A DNA stretch of 64,000 nucleotides from Melghirimyces algeriensis (GTDB taxonomy: Bacteria; Bacillota; Bacilli; Thermoactinomycetales; DSM-45169), in the NCBI RefSeq assembly GCF_900182565.1, contig NZ_FXTI01000001.1, positions 124,001 to 188,000 of the forward strand, in the 5' to 3' direction. Numbering within the stretch: the first letter of the stretch is position 1; each line of letters starts with the position of its first letter. A model generated the notes under the pieces. That model did no database searches. It saw only the letters and a program-made list of their open reading frames with translations, and was not told the DNA's origin. The translations under genes were made by a program, and so were the position numbers. This document shows positions 41,954 to 50,826 of the stretch, one piece after another.

Positions 41954-42604
41954 ATGACAGGGAATACGCATTTATCATTGGGTGTTGCGGCCGGAGCAGT
42001 AGCCGTTGGTGTAACCGGAAGTGGGGACGATGTTACGGCTTCAGCCGCAATGGTCCTGATTGCCTCTTTGGGTTCCATGTTGCCGGATATTGATGAACAG
42101 GGGAGTACATTAAACAATCTGCTTTTCAGATCGATTCCTTACCGCTCTGTTGCATTAGCTCTCTTTGGTGTCATTTTTGTATTGCTTGCATTGTTTAGGA
42201 ATCTGGATCTATGGATTTTGTTATCGGGAATTTACGCGGTGTCTGTAGCATTTGTGCCTCATCGAAGTTTTACGCATTCATTCCTATCCATGACGATTAC
42301 CACTTGGATTACATATCTAGCCTCACCTGATTATGCGTGGGCCATGGGAGCCGGATACTTGTCCCATCTGTTGGCGGATGCCTGTACACCGAGAGGAATT
42401 CCGCTTTTATGGCCCTGGAAAAAGCGTTTTGGGCTGAAAAACCTTGGAGTCAAGCTTCGAACCGGAGATGATTTTGACAAGATGACAGGAAAAGTGTCGA
42501 TGTATGGGGGATGCATGGCATTAGTCTTTCTTCTGTTTCAGGATGCTTCCTATGATGCGTTTACCCAGTCGCTTGAAGGGTTAAAAGGATTGTTTACCGA
42601 TTAA
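41954..42604 (+). CDS. YdjM/DUF457-family membrane metal-dependent hydrolase
   Basis: 216 residues with about five hydrophobic segments and the metal-ligand pattern of this family: THLSLG near residue 5, PDIDEQGS near 45, PHRSFTHS near 101 and LSHLLADACTPRGIPLLWPW near 135. The His/Asp residues are typical of the LexA-regulated YdjM group, predicted zinc hydrolases of unknown substrate. ATG at 41954 follows AAGGAGGA. I see no clear LexA box upstream. Confidence 0.82.
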   Translation: MTGNTHLSLGVAAGAVAVGVTGSGDDVTASAAMVLIASLGSMLPDIDEQGSTLNNLLFRSIPYRSVALALFGVIFVLLALFRNLDLWILLSGIYAVSVAFVPHRSFTHSFLSMTITTWITYLASPDYAWAMGAGYLSHLLADACTPRGIPLLWPWKKRFGLKNLGVKLRTGDDFDKMTGKVSMYGGCMALVFLLFQDASYDAFTQSLEGLKGLFTD

Positions 42605-42723
42605 CACAACGTAACGGTGGGAAGTAGAATCCTCAATGAAAGCGTAACCGTGCTTTTCCTGAATACCGTACCCCATCCTTCCATATACTAGGGTAAATCA
42701 TGGACAAAGCAGGGGGGCGGGCT

Positions 42724-43611
42724 ATGCCTTCTTATCGGATCTCAGTTCCAGGCCCCAGAAATGGCTGGGAAGCGGACCAAATGCGGGTACTGTTACGCGC
42801 CCAATTGAAAAGAATGGGACAGACGGGACTGGATTGGGATATCGAGGAGATCAGGATGGGAAACCGTACTGTTTTTCTTTTATTCAATCATAATCGAAAG
42901 AAGAGAATGAATGGGGAGAAAGAGATTCAGAAATCACTGGGCATGACGGTTGCAGAGTATATTGTAACGGTCAATGAACCTCATGTGATTCGAAAAATTA
43001 TTCAGCGGGTTTTTCATTTCCGTCATCCAGACGACAGTCGGAAAATTGAACAGTATGCACTTCATCTACTTGACGATTCTGAAGCAGATGAACCCCCTTA
43101 TCGGAAACGAAAGGAACGCATGGCACGGCAAGTGATGCGATATTTAAACCAGCATCATGTTTTGGCTGTGGATGGCTTCTTTCATTTTCGCCTCAAACAT
43201 TATCGGGATGGGTTGATCCGGTTGGTGGAGCATGCTGTTGATGAGTTTTTGCTGGAACAGGAGTATCGGGAATTTATTGAACTACTTCGGTATTTTGTCT
43301 CCATTCAACAGCCCAAATGCTCTTTGGTGCATGTCCTTCATATTGAAAAACGGCAGTTTCGCTTACTGGACCGAAAAGGCGATCCACTTCAACTGAAGGA
43401 TATGGGTTCAATCGCGCAGGATTTGTTGGAACAACCGTTTTCTCATGAAGATCTGATTGTCAGTACCCTTCTCACGGTGGCACCGAAACAGGTGGTTTTG
43501 CACACACAGAATCCAGAAGAGAATGTGATTCGGACATTAGAACAGGTGTTTGAATCGCGAATGACCTTATGTGATGGATGTTCCAGCTGTTTACCTCATC
43601 TGAGGAGATGA
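42724..43611 (+). CDS. ytxC: YtxC-family sporulation-associated protein
   Basis: 295 residues, soluble. It resembles B. subtilis YtxC (about 280 residues), whose function is unknown and which also lies between dnaI and thrS. Visible text includes QHHVLAVDGFFHFRLKHYRD near 150 and a Cys pair in LCDGCSSCLPHL at the C-terminus. ATG at 42724 follows GGGGGGCGGG; an upstream in-frame ATG (42700) lacks a site. The call relies partly on synteny. Confidence 0.75.
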   Translation: MPSYRISVPGPRNGWEADQMRVLLRAQLKRMGQTGLDWDIEEIRMGNRTVFLLFNHNRKKRMNGEKEIQKSLGMTVAEYIVTVNEPHVIRKIIQRVFHFRHPDDSRKIEQYALHLLDDSEADEPPYRKRKERMARQVMRYLNQHHVLAVDGFFHFRLKHYRDGLIRLVEHAVDEFLLEQEYREFIELLRYFVSIQQPKCSLVHVLHIEKRQFRLLDRKGDPLQLKDMGSIAQDLLEQPFSHEDLIVSTLLTVAPKQVVLHTQNPEENVIRTLEQVFESRMTLCDGCSSCLPHLRR

Positions 43612-43629
43612 CGAAGCATCTGTTAAGGG

Positions 43630-43950
43630 TTGACGGTTCTTATTTGTTGGCGGTATAATGACGTAAACTTTTTAATCAAATTGTGGGCTATGATGAGGAC
43701 AGCATCATCCACTTACGGTTTCCAGAGAACAGAGGCCATCGGCTGTAAGCCTCTGAACCCTCTGGGTGGTTGATGACCCCCTCTGAGCTGCACTGGGAAC
43801 GCCTGGAAAAGGCAAGTAACAGTTGCCGGTTTCGCACACCGTTAATGTGTATGGAGGATCGAGGTTTTCCCGGTGGGAGAACTTGCGGTCGAAAAAGGGT
43901 GGAACCACGAAACAACGCTCGTCCCTTCCGGGAGAGTGTTTTTTTATTTT
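43630..43950 (+). promoter_or_regulatory. thrS promoter and T-box leader
   Basis: Promoter TTGACG (43630-43635), 18 bases, TATAAT (43654-43659). The leader begins with a T-box-like 5' element ATGATGAGGACAG (43690 region). The T-box core AAGGGTGGAACCACG (about 43895-43909) can pair with uncharged tRNA acceptor end. A terminator follows, with ACGCTC/GAGTGT arms and a CCC/GGG inner stem before TTTTTTT near 43940. A possible Thr specifier ACC lies at 43776-43778; I did not fold stem I to prove it. Uncharged tRNA-Thr should promote read-through into thrS. Confidence 0.92.
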
Positions 43951-43970
43951 GCCAAAGGGAGTGAAGAGAT

Positions 43971-45899
43971 ATGGGAGTGGCTGTCAAGTTACCGGACGGT
44001 TCAGTCAGAAGCTATGAGGAGAAGGTGACGGTAGAAGACGTGGCGGAGTCCATCAGTCGTGGTTTGATGAAAAAAGCGATTGCAGGGCAGATAGACGGAC
44101 AAACGGTCGATTTAACCCGTGAAGTGCCGGATGGGGCAGAGGTGCGGATCTTAACATTGGATGATCCGGAGGGATTGGAAGTTTATCGGCACAGTGCGGC
44201 CCACCTGATGGCTCAGGCAGTAAAACGTCTTTACGCTGACGTAAAATTAGGGATCGGTCCAGTGATCGATAACGGATTTTATTACGACATGGATATTCCT
44301 GACCGACTGACAACGGAAGACCTTCCTAAAATTGAAGAAGAGATGAAAAAAATCGTCAAGGAGAACCTGCCCATTCGCAGGCGAGTGGTTTCCAAGAAGG
44401 AAGCGCTTCGCATCTATGAAGAATTGGGGGATCATTTGAAACTGGAACTGATTCGGGAACTTCCGGAGGATGAGGAGATCACGATCTATGAACAGGGAGA
44501 GTTTTTTGACCTGTGCCGGGGTCCGCATGTTCCTTCGACCGGGAAGTTAAAGGCGTTTAAACTGCTGAGCGTAGCTGGAGCTTATTGGCGAGGGGATTCG
44601 GACAACCCGATGCTGCAACGGGTCTATGGAACCATCTGGCCGAAAAAGTCCCAGTTGGAAGCGTACCTTAAACAGTTGGAAGAAGCGAAAGAACGGGATC
44701 ATCGTAAACTGGGCAAGGATTTGAAAATCTTTACCCTCTCCCAGGAAGTGGGGCAGGGATTGCCAATCTGGTTACCCAATGGGGCGACGATCCGACGAAT
44801 TATTGAGCGGTATATTGTGGATAAAGAAGAAAGAATGGGATATAATCACGTCTACACTCCCCATTTAGCCAGCAAGGAACTGTATAAAATATCCGGACAC
44901 CTGGATCACTATCAGGAAGATATGTATCCATCCATGAAGCTGGACAATGAAGAACTTGTTTTGCGTCCGATGAATTGTCCCCATCATATGATGGTGTATA
45001 AAAGTGATTTGAAAAGCTATCGGAACCTTCCGGTCAGAATTGCAGAGCTGGGAATGATGCACCGGTATGAAATGTCCGGGGCATTGTCCGGATTGCAACG
45101 GGTTCGGGCGATGACTTTGAATGATGCCCACATTTTCTGTCGACCGGATCAGATTAAAGAAGAGTTTACGCGGGTGGTCCAACTGATCCAGGAAGTCTAT
45201 AAAGACTTTGGAATCAAGGATTTTTGGTATCGGCTGTCTTATCGGGACCCTGAGGACAAAAAGAAATATATCCAGAACGATGAGATGTGGGAAAAAAGTC
45301 AGCAAATGTTGAAGAAAGCGATGGATGAGCTGGGGTTGGAATATGTGGAAGCGGAAGGAGAAGCTGCCTTTTACGGTCCAAAACTGGATGTCCAGGTACA
45401 GACCGCCCTTGGCAAGGACGAAACCTTGTCCACGGTTCAACTGGACTTCCACTTGCCCAACCAGTTTGAGCTGGAGTATATCGGAGAAGACAGCCAACCT
45501 CATCGTCCCGTGGTGATCCATCGGGGGATTGTTGGAACCATGGAACGTTTTGTTGCCTTCTTGCTGGAGTATTATAAGGGCGCGTTACCCTTCTGGCTGT
45601 CTCCGGTTCAAGCAAAGGTGATGACGATCAGTGATTCTTTCAACGATTATGGCCGAGAGGTAGTCGACCGCCTTACAAAAGCTGGAATCCGGGCGGAGTT
45701 GGATGCCCGCTCTGAAAAGATTGGGTATAAGATCCGGGAAGCCCAACTTCAGAAAGTGCCTTATATGTTGGTGGTGGGTCAAAAAGAGAAAGAAGAGGGA
45801 ACGGTTGCGGTTCGTGATCGAGTCCAGGGTGATCAAGGGGCTCAGGATGTAGATGCGTTGATTCAAAGGATGCAAAAGGAAAAAGAGGACAAGCGTTAA
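43971..45899 (+). CDS. thrS: Threonyl-tRNA synthetase
   Basis: 642 residues in the normal order: TGS domain (1-63), the editing/SAD domain with HSAAHLMAQAVKRLY near 73 and CRGPHVPSTGKL near 182, a class II catalytic core with RPMNCPHHMMVYKS near 325, and the anticodon-binding domain from about 540. Its transcription is controlled by the T-box upstream. ATG follows GGGAGTGAAGAG. Confidence 0.98.
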   Translation: MGVAVKLPDGSVRSYEEKVTVEDVAESISRGLMKKAIAGQIDGQTVDLTREVPDGAEVRILTLDDPEGLEVYRHSAAHLMAQAVKRLYADVKLGIGPVIDNGFYYDMDIPDRLTTEDLPKIEEEMKKIVKENLPIRRRVVSKKEALRIYEELGDHLKLELIRELPEDEEITIYEQGEFFDLCRGPHVPSTGKLKAFKLLSVAGAYWRGDSDNPMLQRVYGTIWPKKSQLEAYLKQLEEAKERDHRKLGKDLKIFTLSQEVGQGLPIWLPNGATIRRIIERYIVDKEERMGYNHVYTPHLASKELYKISGHLDHYQEDMYPSMKLDNEELVLRPMNCPHHMMVYKSDLKSYRNLPVRIAELGMMHRYEMSGALSGLQRVRAMTLNDAHIFCRPDQIKEEFTRVVQLIQEVYKDFGIKDFWYRLSYRDPEDKKKYIQNDEMWEKSQQMLKKAMDELGLEYVEAEGEAAFYGPKLDVQVQTALGKDETLSTVQLDFHLPNQFELEYIGEDSQPHRPVVIHRGIVGTMERFVAFLLEYYKGALPFWLSPVQAKVMTISDSFNDYGREVVDRLTKAGIRAELDARSEKIGYKIREAQLQKVPYMLVVGQKEKEEGTVAVRDRVQGDQGAQDVDALIQRMQKEKEDKR

Positions 45900-45938
45900 A
45901 TCCAGAAATGTATTTTCCTTTCCTTGATCCCTTCTATC

Positions 45939-46095
45939 TTGACATAAACCAGCTTTCATGGTAGGATTCGAATAGTATTTAAGCAGAAGCGCCCCGCTTC
46001 TCACCTGATCGACGCTGAAGTTGACAGGTTATCGGTTCTGGATGACGGGATCAAAAAGTGTGGGCGTCTGCCTGCACTTTTTTGCTTTTGATATT
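45939..46095 (+). promoter_or_regulatory. infC operon promoter and L20-leader-like attenuator
   Basis: Promoter TTGACA (45939-45944), 17 bases, TAGGAT (45962-45967). The leader contains GCTTCTCACCTGATCGAC and ends in a terminator: AAAAAGTG pairs with CACTTTTTT (about 46053-46084) with GGGC/GCCT-type inner pairing. In Bacillus this operon is autoregulated by L20 binding such a leader and causing premature termination. Assignment to the L20 leader family is from position and partial sequence memory. Confidence 0.75.
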
Positions 46096-46121
46096 GAATT
46101 CTCCTTCGGAGGTGGCAGGTT

Positions 46122-46646
46122 ATTAGCAAAGAACAACAACTGATCAACGAGGCAATCCGAGCCCGTGAAGTGCGTTTGATTGATCAGGATGGCAACCAAT
46201 TGGGCATTAAACCGCTCCGGGAGGCCCTTCGCCTGGCCCAGGAGGCGGACCTGGATCTTGTGAATGTGGCTCCCAAGGCCAAACCACCGGTATGCCGGAT
46301 TATGGATTACGGTAAATACCGTTACGAGCAAAGCAAGCGGGAAAAGGAAGCCCGGAAAAAGCAAAAGACCATTCAAGTTAAGGAAATCCGCTTCAGCCCT
46401 TCCATTGAAGAACATGATATAAACACCAAGCTTCGTAATGTGAAAAAATTTCTTAACAAGGGCGACAAAGTGAAATTGACGATCCGTTTCCGCGGTCGGG
46501 AGATTACACACCAGGATTTGGGTCGGCAGATCCTCGTCCGCATGGCGGAGGAAGTGAAGGATATCAGTGATGTGGAGCGGCAACCCAAGATGGAAGGCCG
46601 CCATATGATCATGATCCTGTCGCCGAAAAAGGAAAAAAACAATTGA
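46122..46646 (+). CDS. infC: Translation initiation factor IF-3, with ATT start codon
   Basis: 174 residues when started at ATT 46122, seven bases after GGAGGTGGCAGG. The N-terminus SKEQQLINEAIRAREVRLID is exactly the expected family start. The first in-frame GTG (46170) would cut off 16 conserved residues. ATT starts are established for infC in Bacillus and E. coli, where IF-3 itself discourages initiation at them. KPPVCRIMDYGK near 58 marks the N-domain, and IRFRGREITHQDLG near 120 the C-domain. Confidence 0.95.
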   Translation: MSKEQQLINEAIRAREVRLIDQDGNQLGIKPLREALRLAQEADLDLVNVAPKAKPPVCRIMDYGKYRYEQSKREKEARKKQKTIQVKEIRFSPSIEEHDINTKLRNVKKFLNKGDKVKLTIRFRGREITHQDLGRQILVRMAEEVKDISDVERQPKMEGRHMIMILSPKKEKNN

Positions 46647-46664
46647 CAGTCAGGAGGACTTGAG

Positions 46665-46862
46665 ATGCCGAAAATGAAGACTCGCCGCGCTGCTGCCAAG
46701 CGTTTCAGCAAAACCGGCTCCGGTAAAATCAAACGGAATCATGCTTTTATGAACCACATGCTGGAACACAAGCCGAAAAAGGCAAAACGCAAGTTGCGTA
46801 AGTCCACTACGGTGAGCAAATCAGATGTCAAACGCATCAAACAACTGATTGCCTATAAGTAA
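46665..46862 (+). CDS. rpmI: 50S ribosomal protein L35
   Basis: 65 residues, very basic, with the family text MPKMKTRRAAAKRF and FMNHMLEHK. Second gene of infC-rpmI-rplT, AGGAGG upstream. Confidence 0.98.
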   Translation: MPKMKTRRAAAKRFSKTGSGKIKRNHAFMNHMLEHKPKKAKRKLRKSTTVSKSDVKRIKQLIAYK

Positions 46863-46927
46863 GACCCCCCTATGCATGTGGGTCTGACACGGGAAATATA
46901 TAAGCGCTGAGTTGGAGGGAATGGATT

Positions 46928-47287
46928 ATGGCACGTGTTAAAGGTGGGTATGTGACTCGCCGTCGTCGCAAAAAAGTGTTAAAGTTGGCCCGGGGATACT
47001 TTGGTTCGAAACGGACGCTTTTCAAAACAGCCAAACAGCAAGTGATGAAGTCACTCACTTATGCCTATCGCGATCGGCGTCAGAAAAAGCGTGACTTTCG
47101 CCGTTTATGGATCAGCCGGATCAATGCAGCAGCTCGTATGAACGGACTTTCATACAATAAGCTGATGCATGGTTTGAAGCAGGCCGGTGTGGAAGTTAAC
47201 CGTAAAATGCTGGCTGATTTGGCTGTTAATGATAAAAAAGCATTCTCAGAGCTGGCCAATTTGGCTAAACAAAAAGTAAATGCATGA
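46928..47287 (+). CDS. rplT: 50S ribosomal protein L20
   Basis: 119 residues, basic, with MARVKGGYVTRRRRKKVLKL and the C-terminal LMHGLKQAGVEVNRKMLADLA stretch cut here by one residue class as in the family. It binds 23S rRNA early in assembly and represses its own operon through the leader. A small hairpin AGACCC/GGGTCT lies in the 65-base gap before it. Confidence 0.98.
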   Translation: MARVKGGYVTRRRRKKVLKLARGYFGSKRTLFKTAKQQVMKSLTYAYRDRRQKKRDFRRLWISRINAAARMNGLSYNKLMHGLKQAGVEVNRKMLADLAVNDKKAFSELANLAKQKVNA

Positions 47288-47298
47288 CAATGCCCTTG

Positions 47299-47332
47299 AA
47301 ACCTCGTTTTCTTCTATAAAACGAGGTTTTTT
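47299..47332 (+). terminator. Terminator after rplT
   Basis: AAACCTCGTTTT pairs with AAAACGAGGTTTTTT around a seven-base loop. Confidence 0.92.
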
Positions 47333-47396
47333 GCTGTATTCAACATTAAAAAATGTATTTTTGCTATAAAATATCGTATTCTATATTTCTATTATA

Positions 47397-47405
47397 TGGT
47401 ATACT
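47397..47405 (+). promoter_or_regulatory. Extended -10 promoter element
   Basis: TGGTATACT, about 60 bases before the gene at 47464, in a very A/T-rich stretch. No clear -35 box is seen. Confidence 0.5.
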
Positions 47406-47463
47406 TCCGGTAAGTTAATTTTCAGCCTTAATTATCCATTACATGCAAGGGAGGGGTTGGGAG

Positions 47464-48336
47464 TTGATCAAGAAAACAGGGGAGTTGATGGATGACCCAG
47501 TTTCGGATCAGGACGTTGTTCATATTTATTCCACCCGATTGGCTTTGGGGCGATCTGCTGAGGGTACACATGTGTTTTTGCAGGAAGTACAATTGAAGAG
47601 ACCCCTTCCTCCTGGGGCTTCAGAAGTTTTTCTGCATCTTTGTCATGAATGCCTTCCACCTGTGCTGGATGTTCGCGAAGAGATGGACCGCTTAGTGATG
47701 GTTCATCCGCCGCTTGCTGGTGACCCGTTATCAGAGCTGGTTCATCCAGGAAAAGGAATGGACCCGTATGCGGCACTTACTCTTTATCGTAAGTTATTGC
47801 GAGGAGCCATCTGGATGTCCAATCTTGCCCTGCCCTTGACTGCTTCATTGGACCCTTTAAACATTATGATTCATGGCAATCGACCTTATTTTATCCTCTT
47901 TGGTTTTCGAAATTTCGCTAAACTAAAAGATGATGAACAGTGGCGATATCTTTTGTACTTTTTGTTGACAGGTTATCGAATGGAAGAAAGGTCTCGGATG
48001 GAGGGAGGACTGCAACATTCCGACTTGCCAACATCGCTGAAGGAGTTGATTGAACAAGGGTTGGAGCCGGATATGACAATGGAATCCATGTTGGATGCCG
48101 TTGAGTACTTGCTGGACGCTTACAAAAAAGGTATTTCCGATTTTTCAGAGGAAAAGAAACGAAGGAGAAGGAAACAGGAGCTGTTGACGTTACTGATTGT
48201 AACAGTAACCTTGCTTGGATTTATTTGGGGACAACAGTATTTTCATACGAGTGAATCCCCGGTCAGTTCCAACAACACAACCACTTCACAGTCACCTGAA
48301 AATCGCGATCCTAATGTGCCGTTACCGGAGAAATAA
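47464..48336 (+). CDS. Single-pass membrane protein with possible pseudokinase domain, function unknown
   Basis: 290 residues from a TTG preceded by GGGAGGGG; an ATG seven codons upstream has no site. The first 225 residues are soluble. TASLDPLNIMIHGNRPYFI and ILFGFRNF near residue 128-148 look like a worn kinase catalytic loop and DFG region, without the usual aspartates. A very basic stretch (KKRRRRKQE) at about 238 precedes one membrane segment (LLTLLIVTVTLLGFIWG), then a short outside Ser/Thr/Asn-rich tail. The layout is reminiscent of EssB/YukC of type VII secretion, but no such genes lie nearby. I do not recognise the family. Confidence 0.6.
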   Translation: MIKKTGELMDDPVSDQDVVHIYSTRLALGRSAEGTHVFLQEVQLKRPLPPGASEVFLHLCHECLPPVLDVREEMDRLVMVHPPLAGDPLSELVHPGKGMDPYAALTLYRKLLRGAIWMSNLALPLTASLDPLNIMIHGNRPYFILFGFRNFAKLKDDEQWRYLLYFLLTGYRMEERSRMEGGLQHSDLPTSLKELIEQGLEPDMTMESMLDAVEYLLDAYKKGISDFSEEKKRRRRKQELLTLLIVTVTLLGFIWGQQYFHTSESPVSSNNTTTSQSPENRDPNVPLPEK

Positions 48337-48390
48337 GGTTGGACCAACTCCTTTTTGCAGGGAATCATTTGATCCTTGGAGGTGTACAGG

Positions 48391-49716
48391 GTGGAAAAGA
48401 AATTTCACTGGCAGGATTATGAAAGGCAGCCTGTTCCCTTATCTGATCGCAAGCGTTGGTGGTCTTTAAGCTTGGTATGGATTGCTATTGGTATCGATTT
48501 ATCCTCCATTCTGCTGGGAGGTCAATTGGGAGCTGGAATGCCTTTGGATCAGGCACTTTTGTCTGTGGTGATCGGTTCCTTGGTGTTGGCCGTCTTTAGC
48601 TCTTTGTGTTCCTATGTTGGGGCCATGACGGGTTTGTCTACAGCGATGATCTCCCGGTTTGTTTTCGGGGAATATGGTGCTCGTCTGGTGGCAGGTGTCA
48701 TCGGAGTTTCGCTGTTTGGTTGGTTTGGAGTACAGGCCGGCTTCTTTGGCGCAAGTGCCGGTGCCCTGCTGGAACAGTTGTCAGGGGTTACTCCACCGGA
48801 GAGCGTGTTATCGTTAGTCGGTGGGCTTCTTATGACAACCACGGCGGTGTTCGGCTACCGCGCGGTTGAAAAATTGAGCATTTGGTCGGTTCCGCTTATG
48901 GTCGGTTTGCTGATCAGCTCTGTGGTTTTTGCTTTTGCCGGTAATGGTGGAAACCAACTGAATGCTCTTCCCGCTGGAGAACCTTTAACACTGGGAATGG
49001 CAATTTCTTTCGTGGTGGGAATTTTCCTGGTGGGAACGGTGATTTCCCCAGATGTGGCTCGCTGGGCACGAACGAAAAAGGATGCTGTTTTATCGGCTTT
49101 TTTTGGTTTTCTCATCGGTAACAGCCTGATGTTGTTTATTGCTATTTTTCTGTCCAAAGTAACGGGTACGGGTGACTTGGTGAAGATATTCACCTCTTTG
49201 GGTATGGGCATTCCAGCGATGCTGATTTTGATTCTCGCTCAATGGACAACCAATGATAACAATCTGTATTCCTCTTCTCTCAGTTGGTCCGTCGTCTTTC
49301 GAAAACTGTCCAAGGTCTGGATCACATTGATTGCCGGAATTGTGGGAAGTTTCATTGCTTTCTTCGGCATCTACAACCACTTTACCGATTTTCTCTCCTA
49401 CCTCACGGTGCTTGTATCACCCATCGGAGGGATTTATCTTGCGGAGTATTTTCTGCTGGATCGTTCCCGTTTTTCTTTTGCTTACATTCGTGAACAAAAG
49501 ATGCCTGTTTTTTGGTGGCGTTCCATGATCGCTTGGTTGGGGGCTTCTTTCGTTTCCTTTGCCACCACACCCGCGCCGGGAGGATTTGGGTGGTTTCAGT
49601 TTACAACGATTCCTGCCATGGATGGTATTCTTGTCGGTTTTCTCTTGCAGTGGCTGATTGGTCGGCTGTTTCCCACACAGGGGAATCGTGAGAAGGAAAA
49701 AAAGGTGACTGCCTGA
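48391..49716 (+). CDS. NCS1-family nucleobase/hydantoin permease (CodB-like)
   Basis: 441 residues with about twelve membrane segments. The early SLSLVWIAIGIDLSSILLGG and TGLSTAMISRFVFGEYG near residue 80 are the NCS1 pattern; QWTTNDNNLYSSSLS near 288 is typical of the CodB branch. It imports a nucleobase-like or hydantoin-like compound. GTG at 48391 is used because TTGGAGGTG lies before it; a TTG at 48376 overlaps that site. It heads a three-gene set with the DUF917 and hydantoinase-like genes. Confidence 0.87.
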   Translation: MEKKFHWQDYERQPVPLSDRKRWWSLSLVWIAIGIDLSSILLGGQLGAGMPLDQALLSVVIGSLVLAVFSSLCSYVGAMTGLSTAMISRFVFGEYGARLVAGVIGVSLFGWFGVQAGFFGASAGALLEQLSGVTPPESVLSLVGGLLMTTTAVFGYRAVEKLSIWSVPLMVGLLISSVVFAFAGNGGNQLNALPAGEPLTLGMAISFVVGIFLVGTVISPDVARWARTKKDAVLSAFFGFLIGNSLMLFIAIFLSKVTGTGDLVKIFTSLGMGIPAMLILILAQWTTNDNNLYSSSLSWSVVFRKLSKVWITLIAGIVGSFIAFFGIYNHFTDFLSYLTVLVSPIGGIYLAEYFLLDRSRFSFAYIREQKMPVFWWRSMIAWLGASFVSFATTPAPGGFGWFQFTTIPAMDGILVGFLLQWLIGRLFPTQGNREKEKKVTA

Positions 49717-49737
49717 TCGCATAAAGGAGGAAGTTTC

Positions 49738-50826
49738 GTGAGGGAACTGTCGCGGGAGTCAGTGAGTGATATTGCGGTAGGTTCGGCGGTTCTCGGAACC
49801 GGAGGCGGTGGAGATCCTAGCCTTGGTCAATGGATGGCCATTCATGCGATTGAAGAATATGGCCCGGTACGTCTGATAACAGTGGATGAGCTGGATCGGG
49901 ATTCATTGGTTGTCCCTGCTGGCATGATGGGGGCACCAACCGTCCTGGTTGAAAAAATTCCAGGAGGTCAGGAGTTGGTCAATGCTTATCAACGGATGGA
50001 GACGCTCTTGGGAAAAACAATCGAAGCGATTATGCCTGTGGAAGCGGGTGGGGTCAATTCTCTCCTTCCTCTGGTATTAGCTGCCCAGAAGGGAATCCCT
50101 GTGGTAGATGCGGACTCGATGGGACGTGCCTTTCCCGAAGTCCATATGACGGTCTTTCATCTGAATGGATTATCACCCGAACCGGCCGTCTTGGCGGATG
50201 AAAAAGGCAATACTGCGGTACTCTATCCTGCGGATGGGGATTGGTACGAAGGGCTGGCACGGGAGTTAACGGTTCGGATGGGAGGATCGGTCGCTGTACT
50301 GGATTATCCTTTACGGGGGGAACAGGTCAAACAGAGTGCCATTCCTGGAACACTCTCTCTGGCTGAACGGGTGGGCTCAATGTTGCGCCAATTCCACAGT
50401 CGGGAGAATTCTCCCGTTCAATCCATGATCGAGCAGTTAGAAGCGGTGTTATTATTTCAAGGAAAAGTGGTGGATGTGGAACGCCGAACCGAAAGCGGCT
50501 TTGCAAAAGGAAAGGTTTGTTTGACCGGGACGGGTTCCTACCGGGAACGGGAGTGTGAGTTACTGTTTCAGAATGAGTTTCTCGCGGCCCAGGGGGAAGG
50601 GAAAGTGATTGCCACCACTCCCGATTTGATCTGTGTTCTGGATGAAGAAACGGGGACTCCGGTTACGACGGAGAAAATCCGTTACGGAATGCGGACCGTA
50701 GTGATTGGACTTCCCTGCCATCCCAAATGGCGCACAGTGGATGGGCTGAATTTGGTTGGTCCCCGCCGGTTTGGATACCCCTTTGATTATGTACCGATAC
50801 CAAAAACGATTCAGGGGAGTGTATGA
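49738..50826 (+). CDS. DUF917 family protein
   Basis: 362 residues, soluble. GSAVLGTGGGGDPSLGQ near residue 16 and PVEAGGVNSLLPLVLAAQKG near 100 with VDADSMGRAFPE after it are the DUF917 pattern. The biochemical function is unsettled, but the genes are commonly paired with hydantoinase/oxoprolinase-type proteins and permeases. GTG start with AAAGGAGGA. The end overlaps the next gene by four bases. Confidence 0.88.
   Translation: MRELSRESVSDIAVGSAVLGTGGGGDPSLGQWMAIHAIEEYGPVRLITVDELDRDSLVVPAGMMGAPTVLVEKIPGGQELVNAYQRMETLLGKTIEAIMPVEAGGVNSLLPLVLAAQKGIPVVDADSMGRAFPEVHMTVFHLNGLSPEPAVLADEKGNTAVLYPADGDWYEGLARELTVRMGGSVAVLDYPLRGEQVKQSAIPGTLSLAERVGSMLRQFHSRENSPVQSMIEQLEAVLLFQGKVVDVERRTESGFAKGKVCLTGTGSYRERECELLFQNEFLAAQGEGKVIATTPDLICVLDEETGTPVTTEKIRYGMRTVVIGLPCHPKWRTVDGLNLVGPRRFGYPFDYVPIPKTIQGSV

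Noticed and set aside
44865..45521. Open frame on the minus strand inside thrS (218 codons)
   Set aside because: Opposite to the conserved catalytic core of thrS, with no independent start signal.
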